Source: Planctomycetia bacterium (GTDB lineage Bacteria > Planctomycetota > Phycisphaerae > Phycisphaerales > SM1A02). Taken from it: DNA of 34,949 bases. The DNA lies in the NCBI GenBank assembly GCA_005799475.1, contig SYGQ01000070.1:1-34949 (forward strand), written 5' to 3'. Shown piece by piece: positions 24,513 through 33,158 of the stretch. A program made the position numbers and the translations under genes. Every line of letters starts with the position of its first letter. Within the stretch, counting starts at the first letter, position 1. The notes below the pieces were generated by a model. That model had not been told where the DNA came from. It saw only the letters and a list, made by a program, of their open reading frames with translations, and ran no database searches.

Positions 24513-25795
24513 TAGCCGCCACCCTTGGAGACCGACTCGATCATGGCGACGAGCGGGAGGAAGAGTGCGAGCACGATCGTTCCGACAATGCCGCCGAGGA
24601 TGACCACCATGAAGGGCTCGAGCAGCGAGAGGAGGCTCGCGACGGCCACATCTACTTCTTCGTCATAGTTGTCGGCGATCTTCATGAGCATGGCATCGAG
24701 GTCGCCCGTCTCCTCACCGACATCGATCATGTTCACGACGATGGCGTCACACACTTTCGCCTCGCGCAGCGGCTTGGCGAACGACTCACCCTCGCGAACC
24801 GAGTCGTGCACCTTCGTGAGAGCTTTCTCGAAGACATAGTTCCCCGAAGTGTCACGCGTAATGAGAATCGCTTCGAGGATCGGCACACCCGCGGCCACGA
24901 GCGTGCCGAGCGTTCGCGTGAACCTCGCGATCGCCGTCTTGCGGATCAACATGCCGATGACCGGGAGTTTCGTGCGAATCACATCCGTGGCCGCACGCCC
25001 GAACGCCGTCTTCCTGACCACCTTGAAGAAGAAGAAGATGAGGAAGGGCGAAAACATGACCCAGACCGCGCCGGGGACGCGCTGACCGTCTTCCTGGCCG
25101 GCCACCCACTTGCTGGCGGCGATGAGCCACTTCGTCAGCCCAGGGAGTTCCACCTCGAAGTCGTTGAAGATCTCCTGGAACTTCGGGATCACGAAGTACA
25201 TGATGCCGGTCACGATGGCGACGGCAATCGTGATGACCACGGCCGGATAGATCATGGCGCCGATGATGCGCCGCTTCAGCCGCTGCCCCTTCTCCATGAA
25301 GTCGGCGAGCCGCTGCATGATGACATCGAGCACGCCGCCGATCTCGCCGGCGGCCACCATCTTCACATAGAGGGTCGAGAAGACCTTGGGGTGTTGCCCG
25401 AAGGCGTCGGAAAGCGACGAACCTGAACTCACCGACTCACAGACCTCGCCGAGCACATTCTTGAGCTTGCCCGGCTTCTGCTGATCTTCCAAAATCTGCA
25501 GCGATCGGAGCAGCGGAAGGCCCGCGTCTTGCAGCGTGGACATCTGCCGCGTGAATGTCGTCAGCACCTTCGTGCTCACCCCGCCGATCGAAATGGAGAA
25601 TCCCTTCTTCTTCTTGCGGTCGAGGTTCGGAGTCTTCTTCTTCTTGGCCGCGCCTTTGCGCTGCTCACGAACGGAGGTCGGAAAGAGTCCGCGCGCGCGA
25701 ATCTGGCGAATGGCGTCTTCGCTCGAACCCGCCTCGACCATCCCCTTTTCTGTCTTCCCTGCCGCGTTGGCTGCCTCGTAGGCAAAGTTCGCCAT
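24512..25795 (-). CDS. Type II secretion/type IV pilus inner-membrane platform protein (GspF/PilC)
   Basis: 427 aa. MANFAYEAANAAGKTEKGMVEA is the GspF/PilC N-terminal signature. After a Lys-rich linker (KKKKTPNLDRKKKKG) come two T2SSF domains: FTRQMSTLQDAGLPLLRSLQ with MVAAGEIGGVLDVIMQRLA, and RFTRTLGTLVAAGVPILEAI with MIDVGEETGDLDAMLMKIAD. Three membrane helices lie in the usual places. The platform binds the cytoplasmic ATPase and pilin subunits. I chose ATG 25795, because SD GGAGGA lies nine bases upstream; the GTG at 25804 (GTGA overlap with the ATPase stop) is the alternative but has the SD abutting it. Confidence 0.94.
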   Translation of the reverse strand: MANFAYEAANAAGKTEKGMVEAGSSEDAIRQIRARGLFPTSVREQRKGAAKKKKTPNLDRKKKKGFSISIGGVSTKVLTTFTRQMSTLQDAGLPLLRSLQILEDQQKPGKLKNVLGEVCESVSSGSSLSDAFGQHPKVFSTLYVKMVAAGEIGGVLDVIMQRLADFMEKGQRLKRRIIGAMIYPAVVITIAVAIVTGIMYFVIPKFQEIFNDFEVELPGLTKWLIAASKWVAGQEDGQRVPGAVWVMFSPFLIFFFFKVVRKTAFGRAATDVIRTKLPVIGMLIRKTAIARFTRTLGTLVAAGVPILEAILITRDTSGNYVFEKALTKVHDSVREGESFAKPLREAKVCDAIVVNMIDVGEETGDLDAMLMKIADNYDEEVDVAVASLLSLLEPFMVVILGGIVGTIVLALFLPLVAMIESVSKGGG

Positions 25796-25800
25796 GGGTT

Positions 25801-27567
25801 TCACTCCTCCGTGATCGTCTCGCGGACGACCTCGTCGATGGTGGTCTGACCCTCATAGAGCGCGAGCAATCCCGACTCGCGAAGCGTGCGCATGCCGCGC
25901 TTACGCGACTCCGCGCGCAACACGGCCGTGGACGCTTGCTGCATCACCAGTTCGCGGACTTCGTCGTCCATCATCATGATCTCGAAGAGCGCCATGCGCG
26001 ACTTGTAGCCCGACTTCGTGCACGCGTCGCAGCCTCGGCCGCGGAACAACTGCCGACCCTGCACATCCGCCGGACGAAGATTGAGCTCCATCAGGTGCTC
26101 CTCGCTCGGGATGAACTCTTCCTTGCACTGGGTACAAATGCGTCGGACCAGCCGCTGCGCGACGATCGCCTCGATCGTCGCCGTCAAGAGGAAGCTCTCG
26201 ACGCCGAGATCGAGAAGTCGCAGGATGGAACTCGGCGCGTCGTTGGTGTGGAGCGTCGCAAACACAAGGTGCCCCGTGAGGCTCGCCTGGATGGCGATTT
26301 GTGCCGTCTCGAGGTCACGGATTTCGCCGACGAGAATGATGTCGGGATCTTGGCGCAGGAAGGATCGGAGCAGTTTCGCGAAGGTCAACTCCTGATCCAT
26401 GTTGACCTGGCACTGGACCATCCCTTCGATGTCGTACTCGACCGGATCCTCAGCGGTCAGGATCTTGGTGTCCACTTGGTTGAGCTCACGCAGCGCGGCG
26501 TACAGAGTGGTCGTCTTGCCCGAGCCGGTGGGCCCCGTGACGAGCACGATGCCGTTGGGCTTGTTGATGATCATTCGCATCGTTTTGAGCTCGTCGTCGC
26601 GAAGCCCGATGCGATCAAGTTCCAATTGCACCGCGGAGCGATCGAGCACACGAAGCACCACCGACTCGCCGAACATCGTGGGCAACACAGCGACACGAAG
26701 GTCGATCGGCTCGGCCGAAACGCCTTCGTAGTTGATGCGGCCGTCTTGCGGGAGGCGGCGCTCGGCGATGTTGAGTTTGGCCAAAATCTTGACTCGACTC
26801 ACGATCGCCATCGCGATGCTCTGCTCTGGATTCTTCATCTCGTAGAGCACGCCGTCGATTCGGTAGCGAAGCTTGAACTCGTCTTCGAAGGGTTCGAGAT
26901 GGATATCAGAGGCGCGATTGGCGATCGCCTGCATGAGCATGTTGTTCACAAGCCGAATCACCGCGTTGTCGCTCGCGGCATCCTGCAGTGAGGCCATGTC
27001 GACCGAGTCGCCGCGACCCTGAAGATTCTTGACCGCCTCGGATCGGTTCACTTCGGAGTAGAGCTCTCCGGTGTCGACCTTTCGTGAATACTCGCGCTTG
27101 ATGACCTCGTCAATCTCTGCGGCAGGCGCGATGACGACAGTCACCGCGTACCCCGCCATCACATTCATCTTGAGGTTGTCGACGGCCTGGAAGTTCGAGG
27201 CGCTCGCGATCGCCACAGTGGCCGACTTCAACTCCTGGTCGACAGCGATGGGGACGACCTTCATCACATTCGCCGTCTCAGAGGAAATGACCCGGAAGAC
27301 CTCGGCCGGGATCTTCATCGCGACGATGCTGACATAGGCGAACCCGCGTTGCCCTGCGAGGGCGACCGCGAGGTCGTACGCCGTGATGAGCCCCATATCG
27401 ATCAGCAGTTCCCCGAGCTTCTTCCTGATCTTTGCGGGGTCGTTGGCGCGCGCCTCGATCGCCGCGTGAACCTGCTCCCGCGTGACCTTCCCCATCTTGG
27501 TAAGAACTCGACCGATCTTGCGGCCCTTGAGTTCTGACGGATCGATGGCGGCCAGTGATTCTGGCAT
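25801..27567 (-). CDS. GspE/PilB-family assembly ATPase (second in the block)
   Basis: 588 aa from ATG 27567 (591 from GTG 27576). It has an N-terminal MshEN-type region (IGRVLTKMGKVTREQVHAAI and KLGELLIDMGLITAYDLAVAL), a second MshEN half, then the N2 domain (ASDIHLEPFEDEFKLRYRID, about residue 217) and the RecA-like ATPase. The ATPase has Walker A GPTGSGKTTTLYAAL (about residue 345), Asp box TAEDPVEY, Walker B ILVGEIRDLETAQIAI and His box GHLVFATLHTND. A zinc tetracysteine (CTQC and CDAC) is present. It powers pilin addition at the inner membrane. GspF follows directly. ATG 27567 has GAGGTG eight bases upstream, but a TATAAT near GTG 27576 allows a leaderless start. Confidence 0.93.
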   Translation of the reverse strand: MPESLAAIDPSELKGRKIGRVLTKMGKVTREQVHAAIEARANDPAKIRKKLGELLIDMGLITAYDLAVALAGQRGFAYVSIVAMKIPAEVFRVISSETANVMKVVPIAVDQELKSATVAIASASNFQAVDNLKMNVMAGYAVTVVIAPAAEIDEVIKREYSRKVDTGELYSEVNRSEAVKNLQGRGDSVDMASLQDAASDNAVIRLVNNMLMQAIANRASDIHLEPFEDEFKLRYRIDGVLYEMKNPEQSIAMAIVSRVKILAKLNIAERRLPQDGRINYEGVSAEPIDLRVAVLPTMFGESVVLRVLDRSAVQLELDRIGLRDDELKTMRMIINKPNGIVLVTGPTGSGKTTTLYAALRELNQVDTKILTAEDPVEYDIEGMVQCQVNMDQELTFAKLLRSFLRQDPDIILVGEIRDLETAQIAIQASLTGHLVFATLHTNDAPSSILRLLDLGVESFLLTATIEAIVAQRLVRRICTQCKEEFIPSEEHLMELNLRPADVQGRQLFRGRGCDACTKSGYKSRMALFEIMMMDDEVRELVMQQASTAVLRAESRKRGMRTLRESGLLALYEGQTTIDEVVRETITEE

Positions 27568-27576
27568 GGTGTTCAC

Positions 27577-27652
27577 CTCGGATTATACGGCACAACCGCC
27601 GTTTCTTGATTCAAAAACCAAGTTTCAATTCTGACATCTGGTATTCGGGAAT
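27577..27652. other. AT-rich intergenic gap between pilT and the second ATPase gene
   Basis: This 76-base gap is conspicuously AT-rich for this window (runs such as TTTTTGAATC and AATTGAAAC on the minus strand). It is the only sizeable gap inside the 8978-30581 block. It holds a TATAAT and a small CGGC-GGTTGT-GCCG inverted repeat just upstream of it. It probably contains an internal promoter that separates ATPase1-pilT from the E-F-G-G-H-I-J-K-uppS-repeat unit. Confidence 0.5.
27582..27587 (-). promoter_or_regulatory. Perfect -10 hexamer (TATAAT) before the second ATPase gene
   Basis: Read on the minus strand, TATAAT is followed by CCGAG and then GTG (27576), with an in-frame ATG nine bases further on. 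The predicted transcript would begin at or near the GTG, giving a leaderless mRNA or a leader of only about nine bases. There is no good -35 at 16-18 bases; TTGAAT lies 21 bases upstream. Confidence 0.5.
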
Positions 27653-28810
27653 CTATGTGGCGATTTTCGCATCGTCGTCGTCCCATTCCGGACGGCCGAT
27701 CTTTCCACCGGCACGGTGAACCTTGTCCCGCAGCGCCCCCGCGTCCTTTGCCTTATCGATCATTTCCTCGGCGTCGATCCGGCCTTCCGTGTACATCCGC
27801 CAGAGGTGGTCATCGAGGAGTTGCATTCCAAACTTCTTGCCGGTCTGAATCGCCGAGTCAATGCGGAATGTCTTGTTCTCGCGGATGAGATTCGAGATGG
27901 CCGGCGTGACCATGAGGAACTCATATGCCGCCAGTCGTCCCGGCCGATCCTTCCGCACGAGCAGCACCTGGCTGAGTACGGCGATCAAACTTGTTGAGAG
28001 CTGCACTCGGATCTGCTCTTGCTGATTGGTTGGGAATGCGTCGATGATTCGGTTGATGGTTCCGGCGGCGCCAGTGGTGTGCAGGGTGCCGAACACAAGG
28101 TGGCCCGTTTCAGCCGCACGGATCGCCGCCTCAATCGTTTCGAGGTCTCGCATTTCACCCACGAGGACGACATCGGGGTCCATTCGGAGCACCCGTTTGA
28201 GGGCCTCGGTGAAGGATGGGACATCCTCTCCCACTTCGCGCTGGTTGACCACTGACTTCTTGTGGAAGTGATAGAACTCGATCGGGTCTTCGACCGTCAC
28301 GATGTGGCGCTCGAAACTCTGATTGATGTGGTCGATCATTGTGGCGAGCGAGGTGGACTTGCCGCTCCCCGTGGGTCCCGTCACCAACATGAGACCTCGT
28401 GGTCGGCGGATGAGGTCGAGGCAGATCTCGGGGAGACCGATCTCCTCAAAAGTCAGCAGCTTGTTGGGGATCTGCCGTAGCACCATCGACACCGCGCCGC
28501 GCTGCTTGAAGATGGCGCAGCGAAACCGTGCCAGCGTCGAGAAGGCGATGCCGAAGTCCGAGCCCCCGTTCTCCTGAAGCTCCTGCTGATTTCGCTCCGG
28601 CGCGATCTGCTTCATCAATGACATCGTGTCTTCTGAAGTGAGCACCTTCGTCGCGAGCGAGCGGAGTCGCCCATGCAGGCGGAGCGTCGGCGGGCGGCCG
28701 ACAGTGATATGAAGATCCGATGCGCCCTGACGAACCACCGTGTCAAGAAGCCGGTCGATCTGCATGGAGCTCGCTTCGACTTTGGCTGGAGTGTCTTCAG
28801 TGGATGACAT
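27653..28810 (-). CDS. pilT: PilT-family retraction ATPase
   Basis: 385 aa. It has an N-terminal PAS-like region (ASDLHITVGRPPTLRLHGRL), then Walker A GPTGSGKSTSLATMIDHIN (about residue 143), Asp box TVEDPIEFYH, Walker B VVLVGEMRDLETIEAAI and the His box AAETGHLVFGTLHTTGAAGT, which is the PilT rather than PilB form. NRIIDAFP and a C-terminal AISNLIRE (AIRNLIRE in classical PilT) support this. PilT depolymerises type IV pili, and its presence beside a T2SS-type pilin set is notable. SD AAGGAG precedes the ATG by seven bases. It follows the first ATPase gene by 25 bases. The C-terminal tail is acidic (DDDDAKIAT). Confidence 0.93.
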   Translation of the reverse strand: MSSTEDTPAKVEASSMQIDRLLDTVVRQGASDLHITVGRPPTLRLHGRLRSLATKVLTSEDTMSLMKQIAPERNQQELQENGGSDFGIAFSTLARFRCAIFKQRGAVSMVLRQIPNKLLTFEEIGLPEICLDLIRRPRGLMLVTGPTGSGKSTSLATMIDHINQSFERHIVTVEDPIEFYHFHKKSVVNQREVGEDVPSFTEALKRVLRMDPDVVLVGEMRDLETIEAAIRAAETGHLVFGTLHTTGAAGTINRIIDAFPTNQQEQIRVQLSTSLIAVLSQVLLVRKDRPGRLAAYEFLMVTPAISNLIRENKTFRIDSAIQTGKKFGMQLLDDHLWRMYTEGRIDAEEMIDKAKDAGALRDKVHRAGGKIGRPEWDDDDAKIAT

Positions 28811-28835
28811 GCGCTGGCTCCTTCATTGCGGCGAG

Positions 28836-30581
28836 TTACCCCGCCATGTCGGACTGGGCGAACTTGGCGACCTCGAGGCAGGTGGTCATGCCGTTGAGCA
28901 CTTTGATCTTGCCGTCGAGCAGGAGCGTGCGCATGCCCGCGCGAACCGCGGCGGCGCGGATCTTGCCGACGGTGGCGCGCTGGAACGCCAGATCACGGAT
29001 CTCCGAGTTCATGATCATCATCTCATAGACGCCGCGGCGTCCCTTGTAGCCGACATTTCCGCATTTGAGGCATCCGACGGCCTTCATCATGGTGCCCTTG
29101 GCCACTTCTTCCGGCGTGATTCCGGTGATGCGCAGCCAGTCGGCTTCCGGGGCATCGTCGGGGGCCTTGCAGTCCGGGCAGAGGATGCGCGCCAATCGCT
29201 GCGCGAGAACCGCTTGAATCGAACTCGCGACGAGGAACGGCTTCACCCCCATGTCGATGAGTCGCGTAATGGCGCTCGGCGCATCGTTCGTGTGGAGCGT
29301 CGAAAACACCAGGTGTCCAGTGAGCGCAGCTTGAATGGCAATGTCCGCCACCTCCCGGTCGCGGATTTCGCCCACGAGGATGATGTTGGGCGCCTGACGG
29401 AGCATCGACTTCAAGATCATCGGGAAGGTGAGCCCGATGTGCTCGCGCACCTGCACCTGATTGATCCCCTTGAATGAAAACTCGACCGGGTCCTCCGCGG
29501 TGATGATTTTCCGGTCGGGTCGATTGAGTTCGTTGAGCGCCGAGTACAGCGTCGTCGTCTTGCCGCTCCCGGTGGGTCCGGTCACGAGGAAGATGCCGTT
29601 GGGCCGCCTGATGACCCGGTTGAAAGTGTCGAGCGTGTCTTGCTGAAGGCCGAGATTCAGGAGGCCGATGCGCGCGGACTCTGGCCGCAGGATGCGCATG
29701 ACGATCGACTCGCCCCAATACGCCGGGCAACTGCTGACGCGAAAGTCGATGTTTGAACCATCGACATTGAACTTGATGCGACCGTCCTGCGGGATGCGAC
29801 GCTCGGCGATGTTGACCCCCGCCATCAGCTTGATACGCGCCAACAACGCGCTCTGGAGCCGCTTGTCGACCCGCTCCATTTCCACGCACGAACCGTCGAT
29901 GCGGTACCTCAGGAGCACATACTGCTTCATCGGTTCGATGTGGATATCGCTGGCCCGCTGCTGGACCGCGTCGATGATGATGCGGTCGACGAGTTTCGTC
30001 GCACCTACCTGCGCCGCGCGGTCAGCACGGTCGGTATCAACGCTCGCATCGCGCGATGCGTCCTGGCTGGTGTCGCGGCTCGTGTCCTTGGACTGCGTGA
30101 TCGACGCCGTGAGAATGGACTTGCGATTGAGGAGGCTCCCGTCCTCCTTGCCACCGTCGAGGAACCGTCGAATCTGCCCCCGGCTCGTGATGAATTTCTC
30201 GAACTGGCAGTTGAGCCGGAACTGGAGCGCGGTGAGCGCCTCGAGATCCATCGGATCGTGGATCAGGATCCGGACGATGTTCCCCTTCCGTTCGTCGAGC
30301 GGGAGGATCAAGAACTTCTTTGTGACATCCTCGGGAAGGAGCTTGCGGTTGACCCGATTTGCCCATTCCGGGCGCTCGAGGTTGGCAAACTCAAGTCCGA
30401 ACTGCGCGCCGAGGGCTTTCGCCACATCCTCTTCGGTGCAGGCTCCCATCTCCACGAGGACTTCGCCCGTTCGCTTCCTCGAAGCCTTGCCGGTCGACAC
30501 CGCCTGCTCCACTTGAGCGGCTTGAACGACCCCCGCGTCAACCAGCATTTCGCCGATCTTGCGCCGCTCCTTACGAGCCAT
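28836..30581 (-). CDS. GspE/PilB-family assembly ATPase (first in the block)
   Basis: 581 aa. The N-terminal MshEN-like region (MARKERRKIGEMLVDAGVV and TGEVLVEMGACTEEDVAKAL) runs to about residue 145. A hydrophilic linker with a simple Asp/Ser/Thr pattern (KDTSRDTSQDASRDASVD, about 165-182) separates it from the ATPase half. That half has ASDIHIEPMKQYVLLRYRID, Walker A GPTGSGKTTTLYSAL, TAEDPVEFSF, Walker B ILVGEIRDREVADIAI, the His box GHLVFSTLHTND and a zinc tetracysteine (CPDC and CLKC). SD GGAG lies six bases before the ATG. Head gene of the minus-strand block, divergent from gnd. It is a clear paralogue of the ATPase at 25801-27567. Confidence 0.92.
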   Translation of the reverse strand: MARKERRKIGEMLVDAGVVQAAQVEQAVSTGKASRKRTGEVLVEMGACTEEDVAKALGAQFGLEFANLERPEWANRVNRKLLPEDVTKKFLILPLDERKGNIVRILIHDPMDLEALTALQFRLNCQFEKFITSRGQIRRFLDGGKEDGSLLNRKSILTASITQSKDTSRDTSQDASRDASVDTDRADRAAQVGATKLVDRIIIDAVQQRASDIHIEPMKQYVLLRYRIDGSCVEMERVDKRLQSALLARIKLMAGVNIAERRIPQDGRIKFNVDGSNIDFRVSSCPAYWGESIVMRILRPESARIGLLNLGLQQDTLDTFNRVIRRPNGIFLVTGPTGSGKTTTLYSALNELNRPDRKIITAEDPVEFSFKGINQVQVREHIGLTFPMILKSMLRQAPNIILVGEIRDREVADIAIQAALTGHLVFSTLHTNDAPSAITRLIDMGVKPFLVASSIQAVLAQRLARILCPDCKAPDDAPEADWLRITGITPEEVAKGTMMKAVGCLKCGNVGYKGRRGVYEMMIMNSEIRDLAFQRATVGKIRAAAVRAGMRTLLLDGKIKVLNGMTTCLEVAKFAQSDMAG

Positions 30582-30687
30582 GAGACACTCCGAAGGTCGT
30601 GACGGGTTTCATGGTCGGGCGCAATCCGCGAGCGGCGAATGGTAGCAGCCTCGCCATTGGGTGCGCGCGCCGCGAACGAAGGTAGCC

Positions 30688-30706
30688 TCGTCGGGTTCGG
30701 CGACGA
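30688..30706 (+). promoter_or_regulatory. Inverted repeat in the gnd upstream region
   Basis: TCGTCG and CGACGA form a perfect 6-bp stem around a 7-base loop, about 30 bases before the gnd ATG, in the 154-base divergent region between the first ATPase gene and gnd. It could be an operator or leader hairpin. In GC-rich DNA such stems also occur by chance. No clear promoter is visible for either gene here. Confidence 0.22.
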
Positions 30707-30735
30707 CACGCCTCACTCAAAGGAAACCCAACACC

Positions 30736-31752
30736 ATGCAACTTGGAATGATCGGACTCGGACGGATGGGGGCCAACATGACGCGGCGCATCTTGCGAGC
30801 CGGACACGAAGTCGTTGTGTACGACCGCAGCGCTGAGGCGGTGGCTGGACTTGTCAAGGAAGGGGCGACCGGCTCGACCAGCGTGAGCGATCTCGTCGCG
30901 AGACTCCATGGGCCCCGCCATGTTTGGCTCATGATTCCCGCGGGATTCGTAGATGCTTCGATCGCCGAACTCGCACCGTTCCTCTCCCGCGACGACACGA
31001 TCATCGACGGCGGCAACTCGTACTACAAGGATGACATCCGACGCGCGAAGGAGCTCGCCGCTCGTGGGCTCTACTATGTCGATTGCGGCACAAGTGGCGG
31101 TGTGTGGGGACTCGAGCGCGGGTACTCACAAATGATCGGCGGCGATCCCGAGCCCGTGAAGCAACTCGACGCAATCTTCCGCGCGCTCGCGCCGGGCAAG
31201 GCATCCGCTCCCGCGACACCTGGACGCACCGCAAAGGGCACCGCTGAGGAGGGATACCTGCACTGCGGACCCGCCGGAGCAGGTCACTTCGTGAAGATGG
31301 TGCACAACGGGATCGAGTACGGCCTCATGGCCGCGTACGCCGAAGGACTCAATGTGCTCCGCCACGCCGATGTTGGCCTTCGAGCGAGGACCACCGATGC
31401 GGAAACCACCCCCCTGCGTGATCGCAGTGAGTTCCAGTACCAGTTCGACATCGCCGAGGTCACTGAGGTGTGGCGACGAGGCAGCGTCGTCGCAAGTTGG
31501 CTGCTCGACCTGACCGCGCAGGCCTTCGCACAAGATCGCACCCTCGATGGATTCAGCGGCCGCGTGTCCGACTCGGGCGAGGGGCGATGGACCGTGCTCG
31601 CCGCCATCGAAGAGGGGGTGCCTGTGCATGTCATCAGCGCGGCACTCATGGATCGTTTCGAGAGTCGAGGCGAAGCCGAGTTTGCCAACAAGGTGCTTGC
31701 CGCCATGCGCATGGGATTCGGCGGCCACCTCGAGAAGTCGCACGGAGCCTGA
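30736..31752 (+). CDS. gnd: 6-phosphogluconate dehydrogenase (decarboxylating), short form
   Basis: 338 aa, the shorter type of 6PGDH (~300-340 aa rather than ~470). It oxidatively decarboxylates 6-phosphogluconate to ribulose-5-phosphate with reduction of NAD(P)+ in the pentose phosphate pathway. The start at ATG 30736 puts [15 protein letters not shown] (Rossmann GxGxxG) at the N-terminus; the track's 30661 start adds 25 non-conserved residues. Catalytic and signature segments are [33 protein letters not shown], then [20 protein letters not shown] with the catalytic Lys. AGGAAA lies about nine bases before the ATG. zwf follows after two bases, so the pair is cotranscribed. Confidence 0.94.
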   Translation: MQLGMIGLGRMGANMTRRILRAGHEVVVYDRSAEAVAGLVKEGATGSTSVSDLVARLHGPRHVWLMIPAGFVDASIAELAPFLSRDDTIIDGGNSYYKDDIRRAKELAARGLYYVDCGTSGGVWGLERGYSQMIGGDPEPVKQLDAIFRALAPGKASAPATPGRTAKGTAEEGYLHCGPAGAGHFVKMVHNGIEYGLMAAYAEGLNVLRHADVGLRARTTDAETTPLRDRSEFQYQFDIAEVTEVWRRGSVVASWLLDLTAQAFAQDRTLDGFSGRVSDSGEGRWTVLAAIEEGVPVHVISAALMDRFESRGEAEFANKVLAAMRMGFGGHLEKSHGA

Positions 31753-31754
31753 AC

Positions 31755-33143
31755 ATGAGCGCGAAGACTCCCGCCGATTCCCTCGTCTTTTTCGGCGCCA
31801 CGGGCGACCTCGCGCACAAAAAGATTTTCGATGCGCTGCAGTCGCTCGTGCACCGCGGCAGCCTGACTGTGCCGGTCGTCGGCGTCGCGCGCAGCGGGAT
31901 GAATCTCGAGCAACTCGTCGCGCGCGCCAAAGATGGCATCAAGAAGTACGGCCGCGGGCTGAACGAAGCCGCATTCGCCACCTTGTGTTCGCGATTGAAG
32001 TACATCGATGGCGACTACGGGGACCCGTCGACTTTCCAGCGGCTTCGCGAGGCGTTGGGTCCTGCGGCGCACCCGCTTCACTACCTCGCGATCCCGCCGG
32101 CACTGTTCGGCAGCGTCTGCACGCACCTTGGCAGCTCAGGGTGCGCCGCGGGGGCGCGCGTCATCGTCGAGAAACCGTTCGGTCGCGATCGCGCGAGCGC
32201 GAACGCCCTCAATGACCTCCTCCACGGCGTGTTTGAAGAGCGCTCCATCTTTCGCATGGACCACTACCTCGGCAAGGAGGCCGTGCAGAACATCCTCTAC
32301 TTCAGGTTCGCGAATGCGTTCCTCGAGCCCGTGTGGAACCGACAGCACATCCGGCAGATTCAAATCACGATGGCCGAGTCCTTCGGAGTCGAAGGACGCG
32401 GCGCTTTTTACGACGCCACCGGCACGCTTCGCGATGTCATTCAGAACCATCTCCTCCAAGTCGTGGCCTTCCTGTGCATGGAAGCCCCCGACTGGTCGCA
32501 GACTGAGCGCACTCGAGATGAGCAGGTGCGACTCTTCCGCGCTGTGCGGTCGCTTGGACCATCCGACATTGCGCGTGGCCAGTTTGAGGGGTATCTCTCC
32601 GAGGCCGGCGTCGCCCCGGGTTCGATGACCGAAACATTCGCGTCGGTGCGGCTCGCGATTGACAACTGGCGGTGGGAAGGTGTTCCCATCTTCATCCGTG
32701 CAGGGAAACACCTCCCCGCCAACGCGACAGAGGTTCGTGTCGAGTTTCATCGGCCACCCCAAGTCGTCTTTCACGAACGCATCCCCCCGAACCGCAACTT
32801 CGTCCGCTTCCAGATCAGCCCGCGCATCGAGATCGGCCTCAACGCCGAAGTGAAGCGCGACGGCACCGAAATGGATGGCGAGCAACTCGAACTGCTTGCG
32901 ATCGACCAACAGTCCGACGAGATGACTCCCTACGAGCGCCTGATCGGCGACGCCCTGCGTGGCGACGGGACGCTGTTCGCGCGCGCCGACTCCATCGACG
33001 AGTGCTGGCGGATTGTCGATGGCGCCATTGGCGGTGGAAACCTCATGCGCTACGCGCCAGCTTCCTGGGGCCCAGAGTGCGACGACGAGCGGCTCCTTCC
33101 GCCGGGAGGTTGGCATGCCCCGCGCGTTGCCACAAAGGCATGA
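31755..33143 (+). CDS. zwf: Glucose-6-phosphate 1-dehydrogenase
   Basis: 462 aa. It oxidises glucose-6-phosphate to 6-phosphogluconolactone, supplying NADPH and pentose phosphates. The start at ATG 31755 has GGAG eight bases upstream and lies two bases after the gnd stop; the track's 31470 start runs back into gnd in another frame. Motifs are the Rossmann segment [16 protein letters not shown] (the usual GASGDL is GATGDL), [17 protein letters not shown] and the active site [16 protein letters not shown] with the catalytic His. Downstream are [15 protein letters not shown] and the C-terminal [13 protein letters not shown] typical of G6PDH. Neither 6-phosphogluconolactonase nor opcA is present in the window. 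Confidence 0.95.
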   Translation: MSAKTPADSLVFFGATGDLAHKKIFDALQSLVHRGSLTVPVVGVARSGMNLEQLVARAKDGIKKYGRGLNEAAFATLCSRLKYIDGDYGDPSTFQRLREALGPAAHPLHYLAIPPALFGSVCTHLGSSGCAAGARVIVEKPFGRDRASANALNDLLHGVFEERSIFRMDHYLGKEAVQNILYFRFANAFLEPVWNRQHIRQIQITMAESFGVEGRGAFYDATGTLRDVIQNHLLQVVAFLCMEAPDWSQTERTRDEQVRLFRAVRSLGPSDIARGQFEGYLSEAGVAPGSMTETFASVRLAIDNWRWEGVPIFIRAGKHLPANATEVRVEFHRPPQVVFHERIPPNRNFVRFQISPRIEIGLNAEVKRDGTEMDGEQLELLAIDQQSDEMTPYERLIGDALRGDGTLFARADSIDECWRIVDGAIGGGNLMRYAPASWGPECDDERLLPPGGWHAPRVATKA

Positions 33144-33158
33144 AGCCGACGACGGCTT
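33143..33158. terminator. Small hairpin between convergent zwf and RDD genes
   Basis: AAGCCG-ACGA-CGGCTT is a perfect 6-bp stem with a 4-base loop. It fills the gap between the zwf stop (TGA ending at 33143) and the stop of the minus-strand RDD gene (33157-33159). The placement suits a bidirectional terminator, but no T-run follows on either strand, so it would be weak or factor-assisted. Confidence 0.35.

Noticed and set aside
30045-30060. 16-bp perfect palindrome CGCATCGCGCGATGCG as an operator
   Set aside because: It lies inside the ATPase linker coding sequence. With this base composition about one such palindrome per 35 kb is expected by chance.
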